A stretch of 64,000 nucleotides of DNA from a virus. Positions within the stretch are counted from its first letter, which is position 1. Each line of letters starts with the position of its first letter. Under the pieces are notes generated by a model. That model had not been told where the DNA came from, did not search any database, and worked only from the letters and a program-made list of their open reading frames with translations. The stretch spans positions 1 through 64,000 of IMG/VR virus record IMGVR_UViG_3300032265_001314; one strand, given 5' to 3'. This document shows, piece by piece, positions 1 through 8,879 of the stretch. A program made the translations under genes and the position numbers.

Positions 1-21
1 AACCCCAGTATGCCATCTCAT
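1..21 (-). CDS. 5' end of a gene running out of the window
   Basis: An ATG at position 21 on the minus strand follows AAAGGAG at a normal distance and reads MRWHTGV before the window ends. A sigma70-like promoter lies just upstream. Nothing can be said about the product. Confidence 0.5.
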
Positions 22-41
22 GTTTACTCCTTTAAGTTTTA

Positions 42-70
42 ATAGTATGACATAGATGTATCTATGTCAA
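42..70 (-). promoter_or_regulatory. Sigma70-like promoter of the first gene
   Basis: TTGACA (70-65), a 17-base spacer and TACTAT (47-42), followed by AAAGGAG and ATG. The spacer is occupied by an inverted repeat listed separately. Confidence 0.6.
48..69. promoter_or_regulatory. Perfect inverted repeat, candidate operator
   Basis: Two 10-base arms, TGACATAGAT and its exact complement, are separated by 2 bases. They lie between and partly over the -35 and -10 boxes of the promoter at 42-70. The placement is that of a repressor operator; the binding protein is not known. Confidence 0.55.
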
Positions 71-99
71 GAAAAAGATAGGGGACCTATTCCCCTATC
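71..99 (-). terminator. Intrinsic terminator after the endolysin gene
   Basis: On the minus strand GATAGGGG and CCCCTATC form an 8-bp stem with a 7-base loop, followed by TTTTTC. It lies directly downstream of the gene at 123-908. Confidence 0.7.
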
Positions 100-122
100 C
101 ATCCTTTATTTATATTATACTA

Positions 123-908
123 TTATACTCTAGTGGCTTTTCTGTAACCGAGCACTCTGCTGGCATCATAATAGGCTACGCTAACTCCCCTAGCCTGATT
201 TCCACCAAGGACAGCTACATACTTCCTGCCATCTACTTCTACTGTTTTGACGTAAAATCCTACATGTCCTGCCCATTTATTATGGCCCCTGCGGAAAACC
301 ACGACATCGCCTTCTTCGGGTCTCTTGACAGCTTGCCCCCAATTTAAGAAACTACGTGCTGCGAGACTATCGGTCCCTTTTAGGCCGAGATCGGCTAATA
401 CCGTGTTAGCCCAAGCTGCACACCAAGGTATGCGAGCAGGATCTACTTTATAACCGAAGGTGTTAGAAAGTTTATTTTCTAACACCTTGCGATCTTTCTC
501 TGCATCCATTCCAATCATAGTAGATCCTTTTTCCAGCGTTTTTGCTGAAGAATTTATTGGAATAACGTTTTCTACTAGTTCTGCTGTTGTTATATTTTCA
601 GGTGGCGCACATTCTACATCCCAAAATAAGAAATGGCACTGTTTACCACTATTTAAAGAAATCGTGCGAACCGGATCACTGTGTATCTTATTGTGATGTA
701 CAGGACCGTGTTTCTTCTTCCTATGATGTATCACAGGATGTTGATATACATGATGTTTCTTATGCTTTGTGCTATGCTTAACTACTTTTTTAGAAACAAT
801 CGTTGTTTTCTTTACTATTTCTGTTTTAATTGTATCAGCCATAGATACTGATGGCACGGCTAATAATAAAAATGTAGCAGCACCCATCATTAACAAATGT
901 TTTTTCAA
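123..908 (-). CDS. Secreted endolysin, TIGR02594/NlpC-P60-like
   Basis: Predicted peptidoglycan amidohydrolase of 261 residues. Residues 1-24 form a signal peptide (MKKHLL, then a hydrophobic run, cut near SMA-D). A Lys/His-rich linker covers roughly 35-80. The catalytic domain, about 130-258, has WCAAWANTVL with the likely nucleophile Cys, the TIGR02594 hallmark SLAARSFLNWG, and GDVVVFRRG followed by GHVGFYV with the likely catalytic His. GAGAGGAG precedes the ATG. A terminator follows. The secretion signal implies export to the periplasm without a classical holin. The His-rich linker could bind metal or wall polymer, which is inference. Confidence 0.85.
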   Translation of the reverse strand: MKKHLLMMGAATFLLLAVPSVSMADTIKTEIVKKTTIVSKKVVKHSTKHKKHHVYQHPVIHHRKKKHGPVHHNKIHSDPVRTISLNSGKQCHFLFWDVECAPPENITTAELVENVIPINSSAKTLEKGSTMIGMDAEKDRKVLENKLSNTFGYKVDPARIPWCAAWANTVLADLGLKGTDSLAARSFLNWGQAVKRPEEGDVVVFRRGHNKWAGHVGFYVKTVEVDGRKYVAVLGGNQARGVSVAYYDASRVLGYRKATRV

Positions 909-984
909 TGTAGTCTCCTCTCTACGTTGTATTATACTTAGTTTCGGAGGAGTAAGTAAAGTAATATTATTTAATAATAATGTT

Positions 985-1290
985 AAAAGTGGGGGATTCT
1001 GTTTCCACGCTCCCCCGGGCGCATTGAAATTAAGCTGCTAGAGCCATTTCATAAGTTGCAACGTTGTCGTTAGCAATTATAAGTTTTATTGCGTTAACCG
1101 AGCTTTCGCCGGACTGTCTACTTCAACCTTTATACGCCAGTCGATCCTGTTTCGACCCCATCATAAGCACATCGTTACACTCACTGTGCGGAATAAGAAC
1201 CAATCCTCTAAAGTGAGCAAAAGTTCCCGATGTGCTTATGGTGGAGTCGCCGGGTACCGCCCCCGGGTCCTGATCGTTTTATTGCTTTGC
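985..1290 (-). ncRNA. ssrA: Permuted two-piece tmRNA
   Basis: Rescues stalled ribosomes by trans-translation. On the minus strand the acceptor piece comes first: a T-arm with stem CCGGG/CCCGG (1266-1250), then CGACTCC, A and encoded CCA ending at 1239. A spacer hairpin (ATAAGCACATCG and its complement) follows. The coding piece begins near 1159 with GGGGTCG, which pairs with CGACTCC with one G-U pair. The tag frame at 1074-1030 reads ANDNVATYEMALAA then TAA. G-rich and C-rich hairpins close the 3' side near 990. The order acceptor-spacer-coding is the permuted form known in alphaproteobacteria. Outer ends are approximate. Confidence 0.93.
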
Positions 1291-1309
1291 TATCAACAAC
1301 AGTATATTA

Positions 1310-1338
1310 TTTATAACATCTGTTTATATGCTTGTCAA
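1310..1338 (-). promoter_or_regulatory. tmRNA promoter, both early and late type
   Basis: TTGACA (1338-1333), a 17-base spacer and TATAAA (1315-1310). The -10 box continues as TTATAAATA, which is also the T4-type late octamer, so this RNA may be made throughout infection. Confidence 0.7.
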
Positions 1339-1339
1339 C

Positions 1340-3295
1340 TTATATCCAGGTAGGACGCTGTATTCCATTTTTAAAATTAGCACCGTCGTCAAATGTGGTG
1401 CCAAACGGATATGGATATTTGTATTTTTGATTAGGTCCAGCAGCTACGTGTACATATCCAACGTCCCCTGAATGTTGGAAAACTAGATAAACAAATGAAT
1501 CTTTGATATATTTTACAGCCCATTGCGCTATCTCATAGTGTTTAGCTGCACTATTCCAACTTAAATCAACTGCTGCACCAAAACAATGATCACTTTTTCC
1601 ATAATCGCTGCCGCCCGGGCCTCTAAATCCGTTTACTACAGTAGCCCTACCAAAATTCTGTTCTAGTGGATCTACTGCATTTGTAGCGATATATTTTAAA
1701 CCGTCCACTATCTGATCAAGTGTAAGACCTAAATGACCTTTAGGTGGCAATTCATATCCGCCTTTGACTCCTTGTTTGGTTAATTGTCCTAGTGTCCTAC
1801 CGTTAGGAGAGATTACTAAACTATAATCTATCTGTCCATTTTTCATTACAGTTCCGCTAGGCGGAGTTTGTGGAGGGTGAGCACCTCCTCGAGGCAAATT
1901 GGTCCTTTGTGACGGTGCCGATTTCCTGCGACTAGTTATATCATTTGGTGGACTAGTGAATGGCCCTGCGTGTGGACTAATGCCCATCGCACTAGGATTA
2001 TATGTGCGAGGAGGTCTTCCGGACGAAAGTAAATTGGAAATATTTCCTGGCAATGCATTAGTTAGTTGGCTAGGAGAAAAAAGATTAGCTGTATCAAAAG
2101 ATGACAATTTTTGTGCTACACCGCTCACAGCTCCAACTACACTACCGCCGAGCGCCGACCTTACTCCACTCGCTCCTCCAGTTAATGACCCTATGCTTAG
2201 ATTAGTCGGAACTATAGATACTCTACTACCGACTACGCTACTCATTAGACTAGATAAGCTACTAAACGCAGAACTGTTAGTAGATCCAAATAAATCAACT
2301 GGTATAGTAGCGTGTGGGGTCGTAGATAGATTAACCATAGATCCAACATTTATATGTGGTACGCTTATTTTAACACTGTTTCCAGTGACAACATTTGTTA
2401 GAGCTGCACCCATCACGTTACTCAATACCATTTGTTTAGTTGTGCCACCAACATTTACAGATCCTAGAGATATTGAACTTACAGTATTTGTTAACGCAGA
2501 TGATGCTGCAGGTATTCCTCTCGAAACAGAGGATAACGCTTGCCCAGCTGCTGATCCTATAGCATTACCAGAAGCTATGTTTAATAGATTGTTTATAGGT
2601 ATAGGTGATTGCTTCAATAGTCCCGGAAGCGATCCAGATGGTAAAAGAGACTTGAATGATCCCGGCAAACTTTTCAGTGCTCCTGGTAATGCCTTGGCAC
2701 CTACTCCGTCCATTAGTCCTTCTAATGTCGATATCTTGCCGCTGGCTTCTCTGGGAATATTATATTGGATAGCTTTTTCAAATGATGAAGATCCTGTCTT
2801 GGAAGGTTTGCCACCGGCATCATTTTCATCTGTGTTGGAACCTTTTTTAGCCTGCTGCATAGCAGCTATAGCAGCCTTCCTAAGATTTGGTTCTGTCATT
2901 CCGGTACCAGCTACTGTTCCAGAGTTACCGCTTGCAGCATTTTTTAAATCAGTAGGTCGAGCTGGAGGTTGTGCGGTATATTTTACTCCAGCTACTTCTA
3001 CGGTCGTGGTTATTCCACGCTTTGCTGCTTCGGCTGTAGCTAACAGTCTAGCTGTAGTAGAGGGATCACTGATCTTTCCTACTTTGGATTCTAATATTTT
3101 TATGTTAGCGTTTGTATCACTAGCATCTTTTGTTGGATAACCCGGAACAGTCATCTGTTTGCCGTTTATAACAGCATTGACAACTACTTCGATATTTGTA
3201 GCATTTGCTAAATCGTTTGCTGCTTTTTGCGCATCTGCTACAGAGTTAAAGGTAGCTTGTGCGGTTGATCGTGAATTGGGGAGTAAACTAACCAT
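1340..3295 (-). CDS. Tail-associated protein with C-terminal peptidase M15 domain
   Basis: 651 residues from the ATG at 3295. The first 430 residues are low-complexity Ser/Gly/Leu/Asn sequence with many short hydrophobic stretches, as in phage structural proteins. The last 150 residues contain VNGFRGPGG, then SDHCFGAAVDLSW, which fits the M15 zinc site HxxxxxxxD, and GYVHVAA with the last His. This is a DD-carboxypeptidase/endopeptidase fold likely used to cut peptidoglycan during injection. A second in-frame ATG lies at 3301, but the late octamer overlaps it and places +1 on the 3295 ATG. The PAAR-like gene starts divergently 45 bases away. Confidence 0.8.
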   Translation of the reverse strand: MVSLLPNSRSTAQATFNSVADAQKAANDLANATNIEVVVNAVINGKQMTVPGYPTKDASDTNANIKILESKVGKISDPSTTARLLATAEAAKRGITTTVEVAGVKYTAQPPARPTDLKNAASGNSGTVAGTGMTEPNLRKAAIAAMQQAKKGSNTDENDAGGKPSKTGSSSFEKAIQYNIPREASGKISTLEGLMDGVGAKALPGALKSLPGSFKSLLPSGSLPGLLKQSPIPINNLLNIASGNAIGSAAGQALSSVSRGIPAASSALTNTVSSISLGSVNVGGTTKQMVLSNVMGAALTNVVTGNSVKISVPHINVGSMVNLSTTPHATIPVDLFGSTNSSAFSSLSSLMSSVVGSRVSIVPTNLSIGSLTGGASGVRSALGGSVVGAVSGVAQKLSSFDTANLFSPSQLTNALPGNISNLLSSGRPPRTYNPSAMGISPHAGPFTSPPNDITSRRKSAPSQRTNLPRGGAHPPQTPPSGTVMKNGQIDYSLVISPNGRTLGQLTKQGVKGGYELPPKGHLGLTLDQIVDGLKYIATNAVDPLEQNFGRATVVNGFRGPGGSDYGKSDHCFGAAVDLSWNSAAKHYEIAQWAVKYIKDSFVYLVFQHSGDVGYVHVAAGPNQKYKYPYPFGTTFDDGANFKNGIQRPTWI

Positions 3296-3300
3296 ACTCA

Positions 3301-3308
3301 TATTTATT
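3301..3308 (-). promoter_or_regulatory. Late promoter octamer AATAAATA
   Basis: With T4 spacing (-13 to -6) its +1 falls exactly on the ATG at 3295, giving a leaderless mRNA. Confidence 0.6.
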
Positions 3309-3321
3309 AGATGTAGTATAT

Positions 3322-3329
3322 CATAAATA
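3322..3329 (+). promoter_or_regulatory. Late promoter octamer CATAAATA
   Basis: It lies ahead of GGAGGA and the ATG at 3346. It is divergent from the octamer at 3301-3308. Confidence 0.6.
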
Positions 3330-3345
3330 CTGACGGAGGAAGATA

Positions 3346-3648
3346 ATGGGACAACTTTGGGCAGTAGTAGGGGATCCTAATTCACACGGTGGGGGAGAAT
3401 TAACATTAAGCGGCGATTCCTCTCCCGGAACAGTCTTTATCAATAATATACCTGTTATAGTAGGTACGACAGATGCAGGACCTGACGGGCTTGCTGATCC
3501 CGATGGACCACCACATGATGATCCAAAAAGCAGTTCACATAGCGCAACTGTGTTTGCTTATAATAAACCTGCACACAGGAATGGCGATACTCGTGTATGC
3601 GGTGCCACTACTGTAGTTGTAAATGAAACTACAGTTTTTGTCGGTTAA
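3346..3648 (+). CDS. PAAR-like baseplate spike tip protein
   Basis: 100 residues, rich in Gly, Asp, His and Thr. It reads like the PAAR family: VVGDPNSHGGGELT near the start, GTVFINNIPVIVGTTD in the middle, a His/Asp-rich segment, then HRNGDTRVCGATTVVV. PAAR proteins cap the membrane-piercing spike of contractile tails and bind metal through His/Cys. SD GGAGGA sits 5 bases before ATG. It is one of few plus-strand genes here and its stop overlaps the convergent neighbour by 4 bases. The partner spike gene is not in the window. Confidence 0.75.
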   Translation: MGQLWAVVGDPNSHGGGELTLSGDSSPGTVFINNIPVIVGTTDAGPDGLADPDGPPHDDPKSSSHSATVFAYNKPAHRNGDTRVCGATTVVVNETTVFVG

Positions 3649-3959
3649 AATAATTTACCCATATTTGGGCTACTTGGAGTCATTATACTAGTGACACCCT
3701 GTATATACTGACTAGCTGTTTGTTTATCAGTAGATGCTATAGCCATAACTGCGTGTTTTGGAATAGTAATTTCGCCTTTGATCTCAGCAGTAAACAGGAA
3801 AGGAGTCATTGCTACTCCTTGTCCTGTCATGCTTAATACTAGAGGTCTCGATACAGTATATCCTGTATCATCGACGGCAGATAGCTTAGAGATGATTTCT
3901 TCACCTGTTAATAATTTTAATGTGTAGATTTCACCGAAATTAAACTTTTTTACTATCAT
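3645..3959 (-). CDS. Small protein, possibly Sm-like beta-barrel
   Basis: 104 residues. The pattern FGEIYTLKLLTGEEIISKL, DDTGYTVSRPLVL, then VAMTPFLF is reminiscent of Sm/LSm-like beta-barrel proteins in T4-type phages; this is a judgement from strand pattern only. The start overlaps the glutaredoxin stop by one base (TAATG), so it is translated with glutaredoxin, NrdB and NrdA. An RNA-related role would be inference. Confidence 0.6.
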   Translation of the reverse strand: MIVKKFNFGEIYTLKLLTGEEIISKLSAVDDTGYTVSRPLVLSMTGQGVAMTPFLFTAEIKGEITIPKHAVMAIASTDKQTASQYIQGVTSIMTPSSPNMGKLF

Positions 3960-4216
3960 TAGGCAGCTAGGCTTTCTCTTAACATCTCAGGATTTGATTT
4001 CTTTAATCCATCATATCCACCTTCGACTAATAGGTATTCTCCCTTATATATCTGAGGTACCGTCTTATGACCTTTTGATTTAATAAATTCAAGGGCTCTT
4101 GGATCTTCCATTACATTAATAGTCTCGTATGTAATATCGTTTTTTTCTAACCAAGCCTTGGCACGATCGCAATAGGGACAAGCGGGCTTGCTATATAATG
4201 TGACTATATTAGGCAT
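3959..4216 (-). CDS. Glutaredoxin
   Basis: 85 residues, a complete single-domain glutaredoxin. The dithiol site is CPYC at residues 13-16 after VTLYSKPA. TVPQIY carries the cis-proline and GGYD the glutathione-binding turn. It probably reduces the phage ribonucleotide reductase, whose genes lie just upstream in the same run. The start overlaps the end of the 71-residue gene by 8 bases. Confidence 0.93.
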   Translation of the reverse strand: MPNIVTLYSKPACPYCDRAKAWLEKNDITYETINVMEDPRALEFIKSKGHKTVPQIYKGEYLLVEGGYDGLKKSNPEMLRESLAA

Positions 4217-4424
4217 CGATTGGCTCCTCCTTGTCTTCTGGCTTTGAAACAGAGTGAACTAGATCGCCCTGATGATTATATAATTCTATCTTATTAAAAT
4301 TAAACATTTCCATACTTTCAATTAGAAACACTGCTCGATCATATGATTCTACATTGATTTCATTTGTTTCTAATTCTCCATCGACTAATTGATGTGTCTT
4401 TATTACATGATGATATTCAGACAT
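4209..4424 (-). CDS. Small acidic protein in the nrd operon
   Basis: 71 residues beginning MSEYHHVIKTHQLVDGELE, with an acidic tail (KPEDKEEPIDA). The ATG at 4424 was chosen because AAAGGAG lies 7 bases upstream; the open frame extends further but without a ribosome site. No family recognised. Its place between nrdB and glutaredoxin suggests a role near nucleotide reduction. Confidence 0.65.
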   Translation of the reverse strand: MSEYHHVIKTHQLVDGELETNEINVESYDRAVFLIESMEMFNFNKIELYNHQGDLVHSVSKPEDKEEPIDA

Positions 4425-4437
4425 TTTTTTCTCCTTT

Positions 4438-5547
4438 TTATAAACTGAATCCGCTAAAGCTATTTTCATCCACGTCTTGTTTTACACCGCCGTTGATATA
4501 GCTAGTTATCTCTGTTTCTTGAGGCGCAACTTGTACTTCACTACCTGCTATCCATTTCTGCGTCCAAGGAAGTGGATTACTGCCGCCCTTGTATTTGCTA
4601 GGAAGCCCAATAGCAGTCATCCTCTTGTTTGCAATCCAGTCTACATATTCACATAGTAGTTGGTAGTTGAGACCGATCATTGATCCATCCTTAAACAGAT
4701 ATTCTGCCCATTTCTTTTCCTGTTCTACAGCATCATCGAATAGCTTGATAGCAGCTTCACGACATTCTTCTTCTATGGTTATATAGTCTGGATCGTCTTT
4801 GGGTAAAATCTTCAATAGGGTCTGCGTAGCAGCCAAGTGTATGTTTTCGTCTCTTGCGATAAACTTAATGATCTTAGCATTGCCTTCCATCTTCTTTACT
4901 TCGGCAAATGCCCAACTACAAGCAAAGCTAACATAAAAACGAACACCTTCAAGGATATTAACACTCATAAGCGCAAGCCATAATGCTTTCTTATGTTGAT
5001 AAGGTATTGGAATTAGATGAGAATGTGTTTTGCTAGCCGCACGATTGTTCATATCAATCAGTTCATCATAATACTTGCTAATATCGCCAGCGCAGTCTAC
5101 GATCTCTTGGATGTCCATCATCTCATCAAATATCTTGCTGGGATTACTATATACATTTCTTATGATATGTGTATAACTGCGGCTATGGATAGTCTCACTG
5201 AACGTCCAAGTTGTGATCCAAGTTTCTAGTTCCGGCAGGCTACAGATTGGTCCAAAGGCAGCTGTCGGAGCTCGCCCTTGTACACTGTCTAACAAGATCT
5301 GTCGTTTTAAATTTGATGTGAAAATATGCTGTTCGTGTGTGGTTAGATCTTTAAAATCTTTGGCATCGCGGAGGATATCAACTTCTTCCGGTCTCCAAAA
5401 AAATCCCAGTTGCTTTTCTGTCAGTTTATCAAACTGCTTATACTTCATAGTATCGTAGCGTTGGATACTGACTCCGCCGTCGGGATCTAAAAAAGCTAGG
5501 CTCTTTGTATGATCTGATTTCTTCTTAGCGTCAAATACTGTACTCAT
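4438..5547 (-). CDS. nrdB: Class Ia ribonucleotide reductase, small subunit
   Basis: 369 residues. It houses the diiron-tyrosyl radical needed by NrdA to reduce ribonucleotides. Visible motifs are WRPEEVDILRDAKDF, the SETIHSRSY segment with Glu, His and the radical Tyr in E-x2-H-x3-Y order, and a later EGVRFYVSFA then ARDENIHL with the second pair of iron ligands. The C-terminal tail ends VDENSFSGFSL, as expected for the R1-docking peptide. The ATG at 5547 overlaps the nrdA stop (ATGA). A TTG three codons earlier is less likely. Confidence 0.96.
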   Translation of the reverse strand: MSTVFDAKKKSDHTKSLAFLDPDGGVSIQRYDTMKYKQFDKLTEKQLGFFWRPEEVDILRDAKDFKDLTTHEQHIFTSNLKRQILLDSVQGRAPTAAFGPICSLPELETWITTWTFSETIHSRSYTHIIRNVYSNPSKIFDEMMDIQEIVDCAGDISKYYDELIDMNNRAASKTHSHLIPIPYQHKKALWLALMSVNILEGVRFYVSFACSWAFAEVKKMEGNAKIIKFIARDENIHLAATQTLLKILPKDDPDYITIEEECREAAIKLFDDAVEQEKKWAEYLFKDGSMIGLNYQLLCEYVDWIANKRMTAIGLPSKYKGGSNPLPWTQKWIAGSEVQVAPQETEITSYINGGVKQDVDENSFSGFSL

Positions 5548-7841
5548 ATTACACAACTCTCACAATCTTCTTGTGGGGGCAAATCATCCAATTGCCCTTC
5601 TTCTGCTTTATTAACATCAATCTCACCCTGCCCGTCATTGCTATTAAAATAATATAACTGTTTTCCACCTAGCTTGTAGAATTGTAAAATATGTCCTAGC
5701 ATAACACTTAATGGAATCTTTTCATCTTCGTAATGTGCTGGATTATAGCTAGTATTAACACTTATACCCTGATCAATATATTTCTGTAGAACAGCACAGA
5801 TATTAAGATATCCTTCTGGACTCTTTTGATCCCATAGCAATTCATACTTATTCTTTAATCGTCGATATTCTGGTACTACCTGCTTTAGCACACCATGCTT
5901 GCTTTGCTTTACGCTAATATGGCTACGTGGCGGTTCGATGCCGTTGGTAGCATTAGCGATTTGCGCTGAAGTTTCAGCTGGCATGATTGCCATTAGCGTA
6001 GCATTACGTATACCATATTGTTTTAGGTCATTGCGGAGCTCGTCCCACGGCATACGCTCAACATATGGTACTAACGTATCTATATGCAGGCTTCTAGTAT
6101 CGATCGGTACTATGCCCTTTGCGTATTTCGTGTCTTGCGGACGGCCACAAGGACCTTGTTCTTTTGCTAGAGTAACCGAAGCTTTAATGAGATAATAACT
6201 CATAGCTTCCATATACTCATCTAACTTCACTAGGCTGCTATTGTCGCTATATTTGAAATCATTTTTAGCTAACCAATAGGCGAGATTAATGATACCGATG
6301 CCCAGTGGGCGATGGTCCAAGGTAGCTAATCTAGCAGCCATAACAGGATAGTCTTGATAACTTAACAATGCGTCTAATCCACGCACTGCTAGTTCACAAG
6401 GTTTTTCAAAATCCTTAGGATCTTTTATATTGCCCCAGTTAACAGCGGAGAGGGTGCAGAGCGCTATGCGTCCGTCTTCGTCGAAGATGTGATTAAGCGG
6501 CCTTGTCGGTAGATCAATCTCGCAACAGAGATTGCTCTGCTTGATAGGTGCTACAGTCTCATCAAAACTACTGTGGGTGTTTGCGTTGTCCACATTCTGT
6601 AGATATATCCGTCCGGTGTCTTTTCTTTCCTGCATAAAGCTGCTGAATAGGTCAATAGCTTTCATAGTCTTCTTACGTAGTTTAGTATTCTTCTCGGCAG
6701 CTACATACAGCTGCTCAAATAACGACTGATCACTGAAAAAGGCTGTATAGAGATCAGGTACGTCATTAGGACTGAACAAAGTTATATCACCTCCTTGAAT
6801 CAAACGTTGATAGAACAGTCTATTAAACTGTACCCCATAGTCCACGTGACGTACCCTATTATCTTCAACGCCCTTATTATTTTTAAGGACGAGAAGCTCT
6901 TCTACCTCTAGATGCCAGATTGGATAATAGAGTGTCGCTGCTCCATTACGCACTCCTCCCTGGCTACAGCTACGCACTGCTGCTTGGAACATCTTGTAGA
7001 AAGGAACAACACCAGTGTGACTGGCATCTCCATTCCTGATAGGTGATCCAAGAGCTCTTATTCTACCAGCACCAATGCCAATGCCTGCCTTTTGGCTGAC
7101 ATATTTTACTATGGCGCTGGTTGTAGCATTGATTGAATCTAAGCTGTCATCAGTTTCGATCAATACACAACTACTAAACTGCTTTTGGGGACTACGTAAC
7201 CCAGCCATGATCGGCGTAGGTAAACTGATCTGATGTGTGCTGATACACTCATAATAGTCCTTGATCCACTGCATACGTGTTTCTTTAGGATAGCTATTAA
7301 ACAATGTAGCTGCTATCAATATATAACATACTTGCGGAGTCTCTAATATCTGTCCAGTAACACGGTTCTGTATTAGATACTTGCCGCGTAGCTGTTCCAT
7401 AGCTACATATGTTAACTTCATATCACGTTCGTGGTCAACAAAAGAATTAATCTTTTCCCATTCTTCTTCGCTGTACCAGCTTAAAAATTCAGATGTATAA
7501 TAACCTATTGTTACATTTTTCCTTACTAAATCTATCAGCTTATATGGTGCATATCCATCATAGACTTCTTTCCTAAGAGCATAGTTGATGAGTCTTCCGG
7601 CAACATATTGATAATTAGGTGATTCTTCTGATATCAGATCAGCTGCTGCTTTAATCAGAGTTTCTTGCACATCTTTAGTTTTGATATTATTGTAAAACTG
7701 TAATTGGCTCCGTATCTCTAATTCACTTGGACTAACTCCTGCTAATCCCTCAGTCGCCCAAAACACGACCTTATGTAGTTTCTCTAAATCTAAATCTTCC
7801 TTGCGTCCATCTCTTTTAGTGACAGTGATGCGTGAGCTCAT
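5544..7841 (-). CDS. nrdA: Class Ia ribonucleotide reductase, large subunit
   Basis: 765 residues, close to the usual length. The N-terminal ATP-cone (about 1-95) begins ITVTKRDGR. QFSSCVLIE carries the first active-site Cys, SNLCCEIDL matches the NLCxE catalytic motif, and the C-terminal CESC matches the shuttle cysteines. With NrdB and glutaredoxin it makes deoxynucleotides for phage DNA synthesis. SD GAGG precedes the ATG. A late-type octamer sits about 35 bases upstream. Confidence 0.97.
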   Translation of the reverse strand: MSSRITVTKRDGRKEDLDLEKLHKVVFWATEGLAGVSPSELEIRSQLQFYNNIKTKDVQETLIKAAADLISEESPNYQYVAGRLINYALRKEVYDGYAPYKLIDLVRKNVTIGYYTSEFLSWYSEEEWEKINSFVDHERDMKLTYVAMEQLRGKYLIQNRVTGQILETPQVCYILIAATLFNSYPKETRMQWIKDYYECISTHQISLPTPIMAGLRSPQKQFSSCVLIETDDSLDSINATTSAIVKYVSQKAGIGIGAGRIRALGSPIRNGDASHTGVVPFYKMFQAAVRSCSQGGVRNGAATLYYPIWHLEVEELLVLKNNKGVEDNRVRHVDYGVQFNRLFYQRLIQGGDITLFSPNDVPDLYTAFFSDQSLFEQLYVAAEKNTKLRKKTMKAIDLFSSFMQERKDTGRIYLQNVDNANTHSSFDETVAPIKQSNLCCEIDLPTRPLNHIFDEDGRIALCTLSAVNWGNIKDPKDFEKPCELAVRGLDALLSYQDYPVMAARLATLDHRPLGIGIINLAYWLAKNDFKYSDNSSLVKLDEYMEAMSYYLIKASVTLAKEQGPCGRPQDTKYAKGIVPIDTRSLHIDTLVPYVERMPWDELRNDLKQYGIRNATLMAIMPAETSAQIANATNGIEPPRSHISVKQSKHGVLKQVVPEYRRLKNKYELLWDQKSPEGYLNICAVLQKYIDQGISVNTSYNPAHYEDEKIPLSVMLGHILQFYKLGGKQLYYFNSNDGQGEIDVNKAEEGQLDDLPPQEDCESCVI

Positions 7842-7874
7842 TTCTTTTCCTCTTTACTTTAAAAAATCGTCGGA

Positions 7875-7882
7875 TATTTAGT
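7875..7882 (-). promoter_or_regulatory. Late promoter octamer ACTAAATA upstream of nrdA
   Basis: It sits 33 bases upstream of the nrdA ATG. Late expression of a reductase would be unusual, so an early promoter farther upstream may also exist. Confidence 0.4.
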
Positions 7883-8017
7883 GGTACTTTTTTTATAGAA
7901 TTCTAGTAGTATATTATGATTGCTACAGATGATAAATTGTGTCGTAAATCGCATCACTACGTTCCGTATAATCTATATAGTATATAACCTTTTTGAGACT
8001 ATGTCTATGAATATCTG

Positions 8018-8860
8018 TTAACTAAATCGGTCCATCATGTGGCGAAACCAATGCGGAGAACCCAGTTCCATATTGACAGATTCTAACTGTGGACCGTTGG
8101 GATCTCTAGCTAAAGTACCTTTAAACTCTTGTGTTAGTCTATCAAATTCGTGATGACCTTTGAGTTTCTCTAATATAGAATCCACGCTAGCCAGATCATT
8201 CATATTAGCAGCATTACCAAGCAGCATTTTTGCCATTTTATTTGGATCGTTAGTTAATACTTCTTTAGTAGTCCTGTCTACCAGTCCCTGTGTTGGACTA
8301 TACATCCAGTTGGGATTGACCGCTTTTGCTAATCCGGCTAGCAGTTGGTGTCTATGGGCACCTTTAAATTTGCTGCCTTCCTTACCGCCGCGCATAGCCC
8401 ACTGTTGGTACTTTGGGTCACCAGTAAACATAAAATCTGTCTGTACAAATCCCTTGCTAGCGTCACCTAATATAGGGGTGCGGAAATGCACACTATTGCC
8501 TGTCAGCTGTATCCAGCCGTCTTTCTTGGCTCCCATCATCTTGTTCTTGGCTTTGTTTAGGACATCATCTTTAGCTACACCATTCTTTAGGCACCAAGCC
8601 ATTAATAGATGCACTAGCTGTTCTTTAGATATTTCACGTTCGTCTACGCTTAGATCTAGATCTCCCGAAGTAGTCACACGACCCACAGTTCCTAACCATT
8701 TTACAGGATGCCCTGTATCGTCTAGATCTTTGGTAAAATCTAATCCTGTGATACCTTCTAACCATTTGATAGTTCCGGGTACTTCTGCCTTATCGATCCT
8801 TCTAGTAATATCGTGATCTTCACCGTCTTTGAAAATATTGCCGCCTTCTAAAAGTATCAT
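8018..8860 (-). CDS. Putative nucleotidyltransferase
   Basis: 280 residues. LGTVGRVTTSGDLDLSVD resembles the nucleotidyltransferase signature (Gly-Ser/Thr turn followed by DxD), and QTDFMFTGD could supply the third carboxylate. The rest is helical. Such proteins occur in large T4-like phages with unknown substrates. Start ATG follows a GGGGAAAG stretch and a late octamer. Not a recognised toxin; activity is inference from the motif. Confidence 0.6.
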   Translation of the reverse strand: MILLEGGNIFKDGEDHDITRRIDKAEVPGTIKWLEGITGLDFTKDLDDTGHPVKWLGTVGRVTTSGDLDLSVDEREISKEQLVHLLMAWCLKNGVAKDDVLNKAKNKMMGAKKDGWIQLTGNSVHFRTPILGDASKGFVQTDFMFTGDPKYQQWAMRGGKEGSKFKGAHRHQLLAGLAKAVNPNWMYSPTQGLVDRTTKEVLTNDPNKMAKMLLGNAANMNDLASVDSILEKLKGHHEFDRLTQEFKGTLARDPNGPQLESVNMELGSPHWFRHMMDRFS

Positions 8861-8879
8861 TAGCTTTCCCCGTAGTGAA

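Noticed and set aside
1899-3140. Long open frame (413 codons) on the plus strand
   Set aside because: It lies wholly opposite the M15 peptidase gene, whose C-terminal domain is clearly recognisable; the frame has no ribosome site and its translation shows no domain. It is a by-product of codon composition.
7859-7954. 31-codon minus-strand frame between nrdA and the nucleotidyltransferase gene
   Set aside because: Ribosome site is weak and the peptide has no recognisable character; the 175-base gap is more simply a leader with a late octamer.
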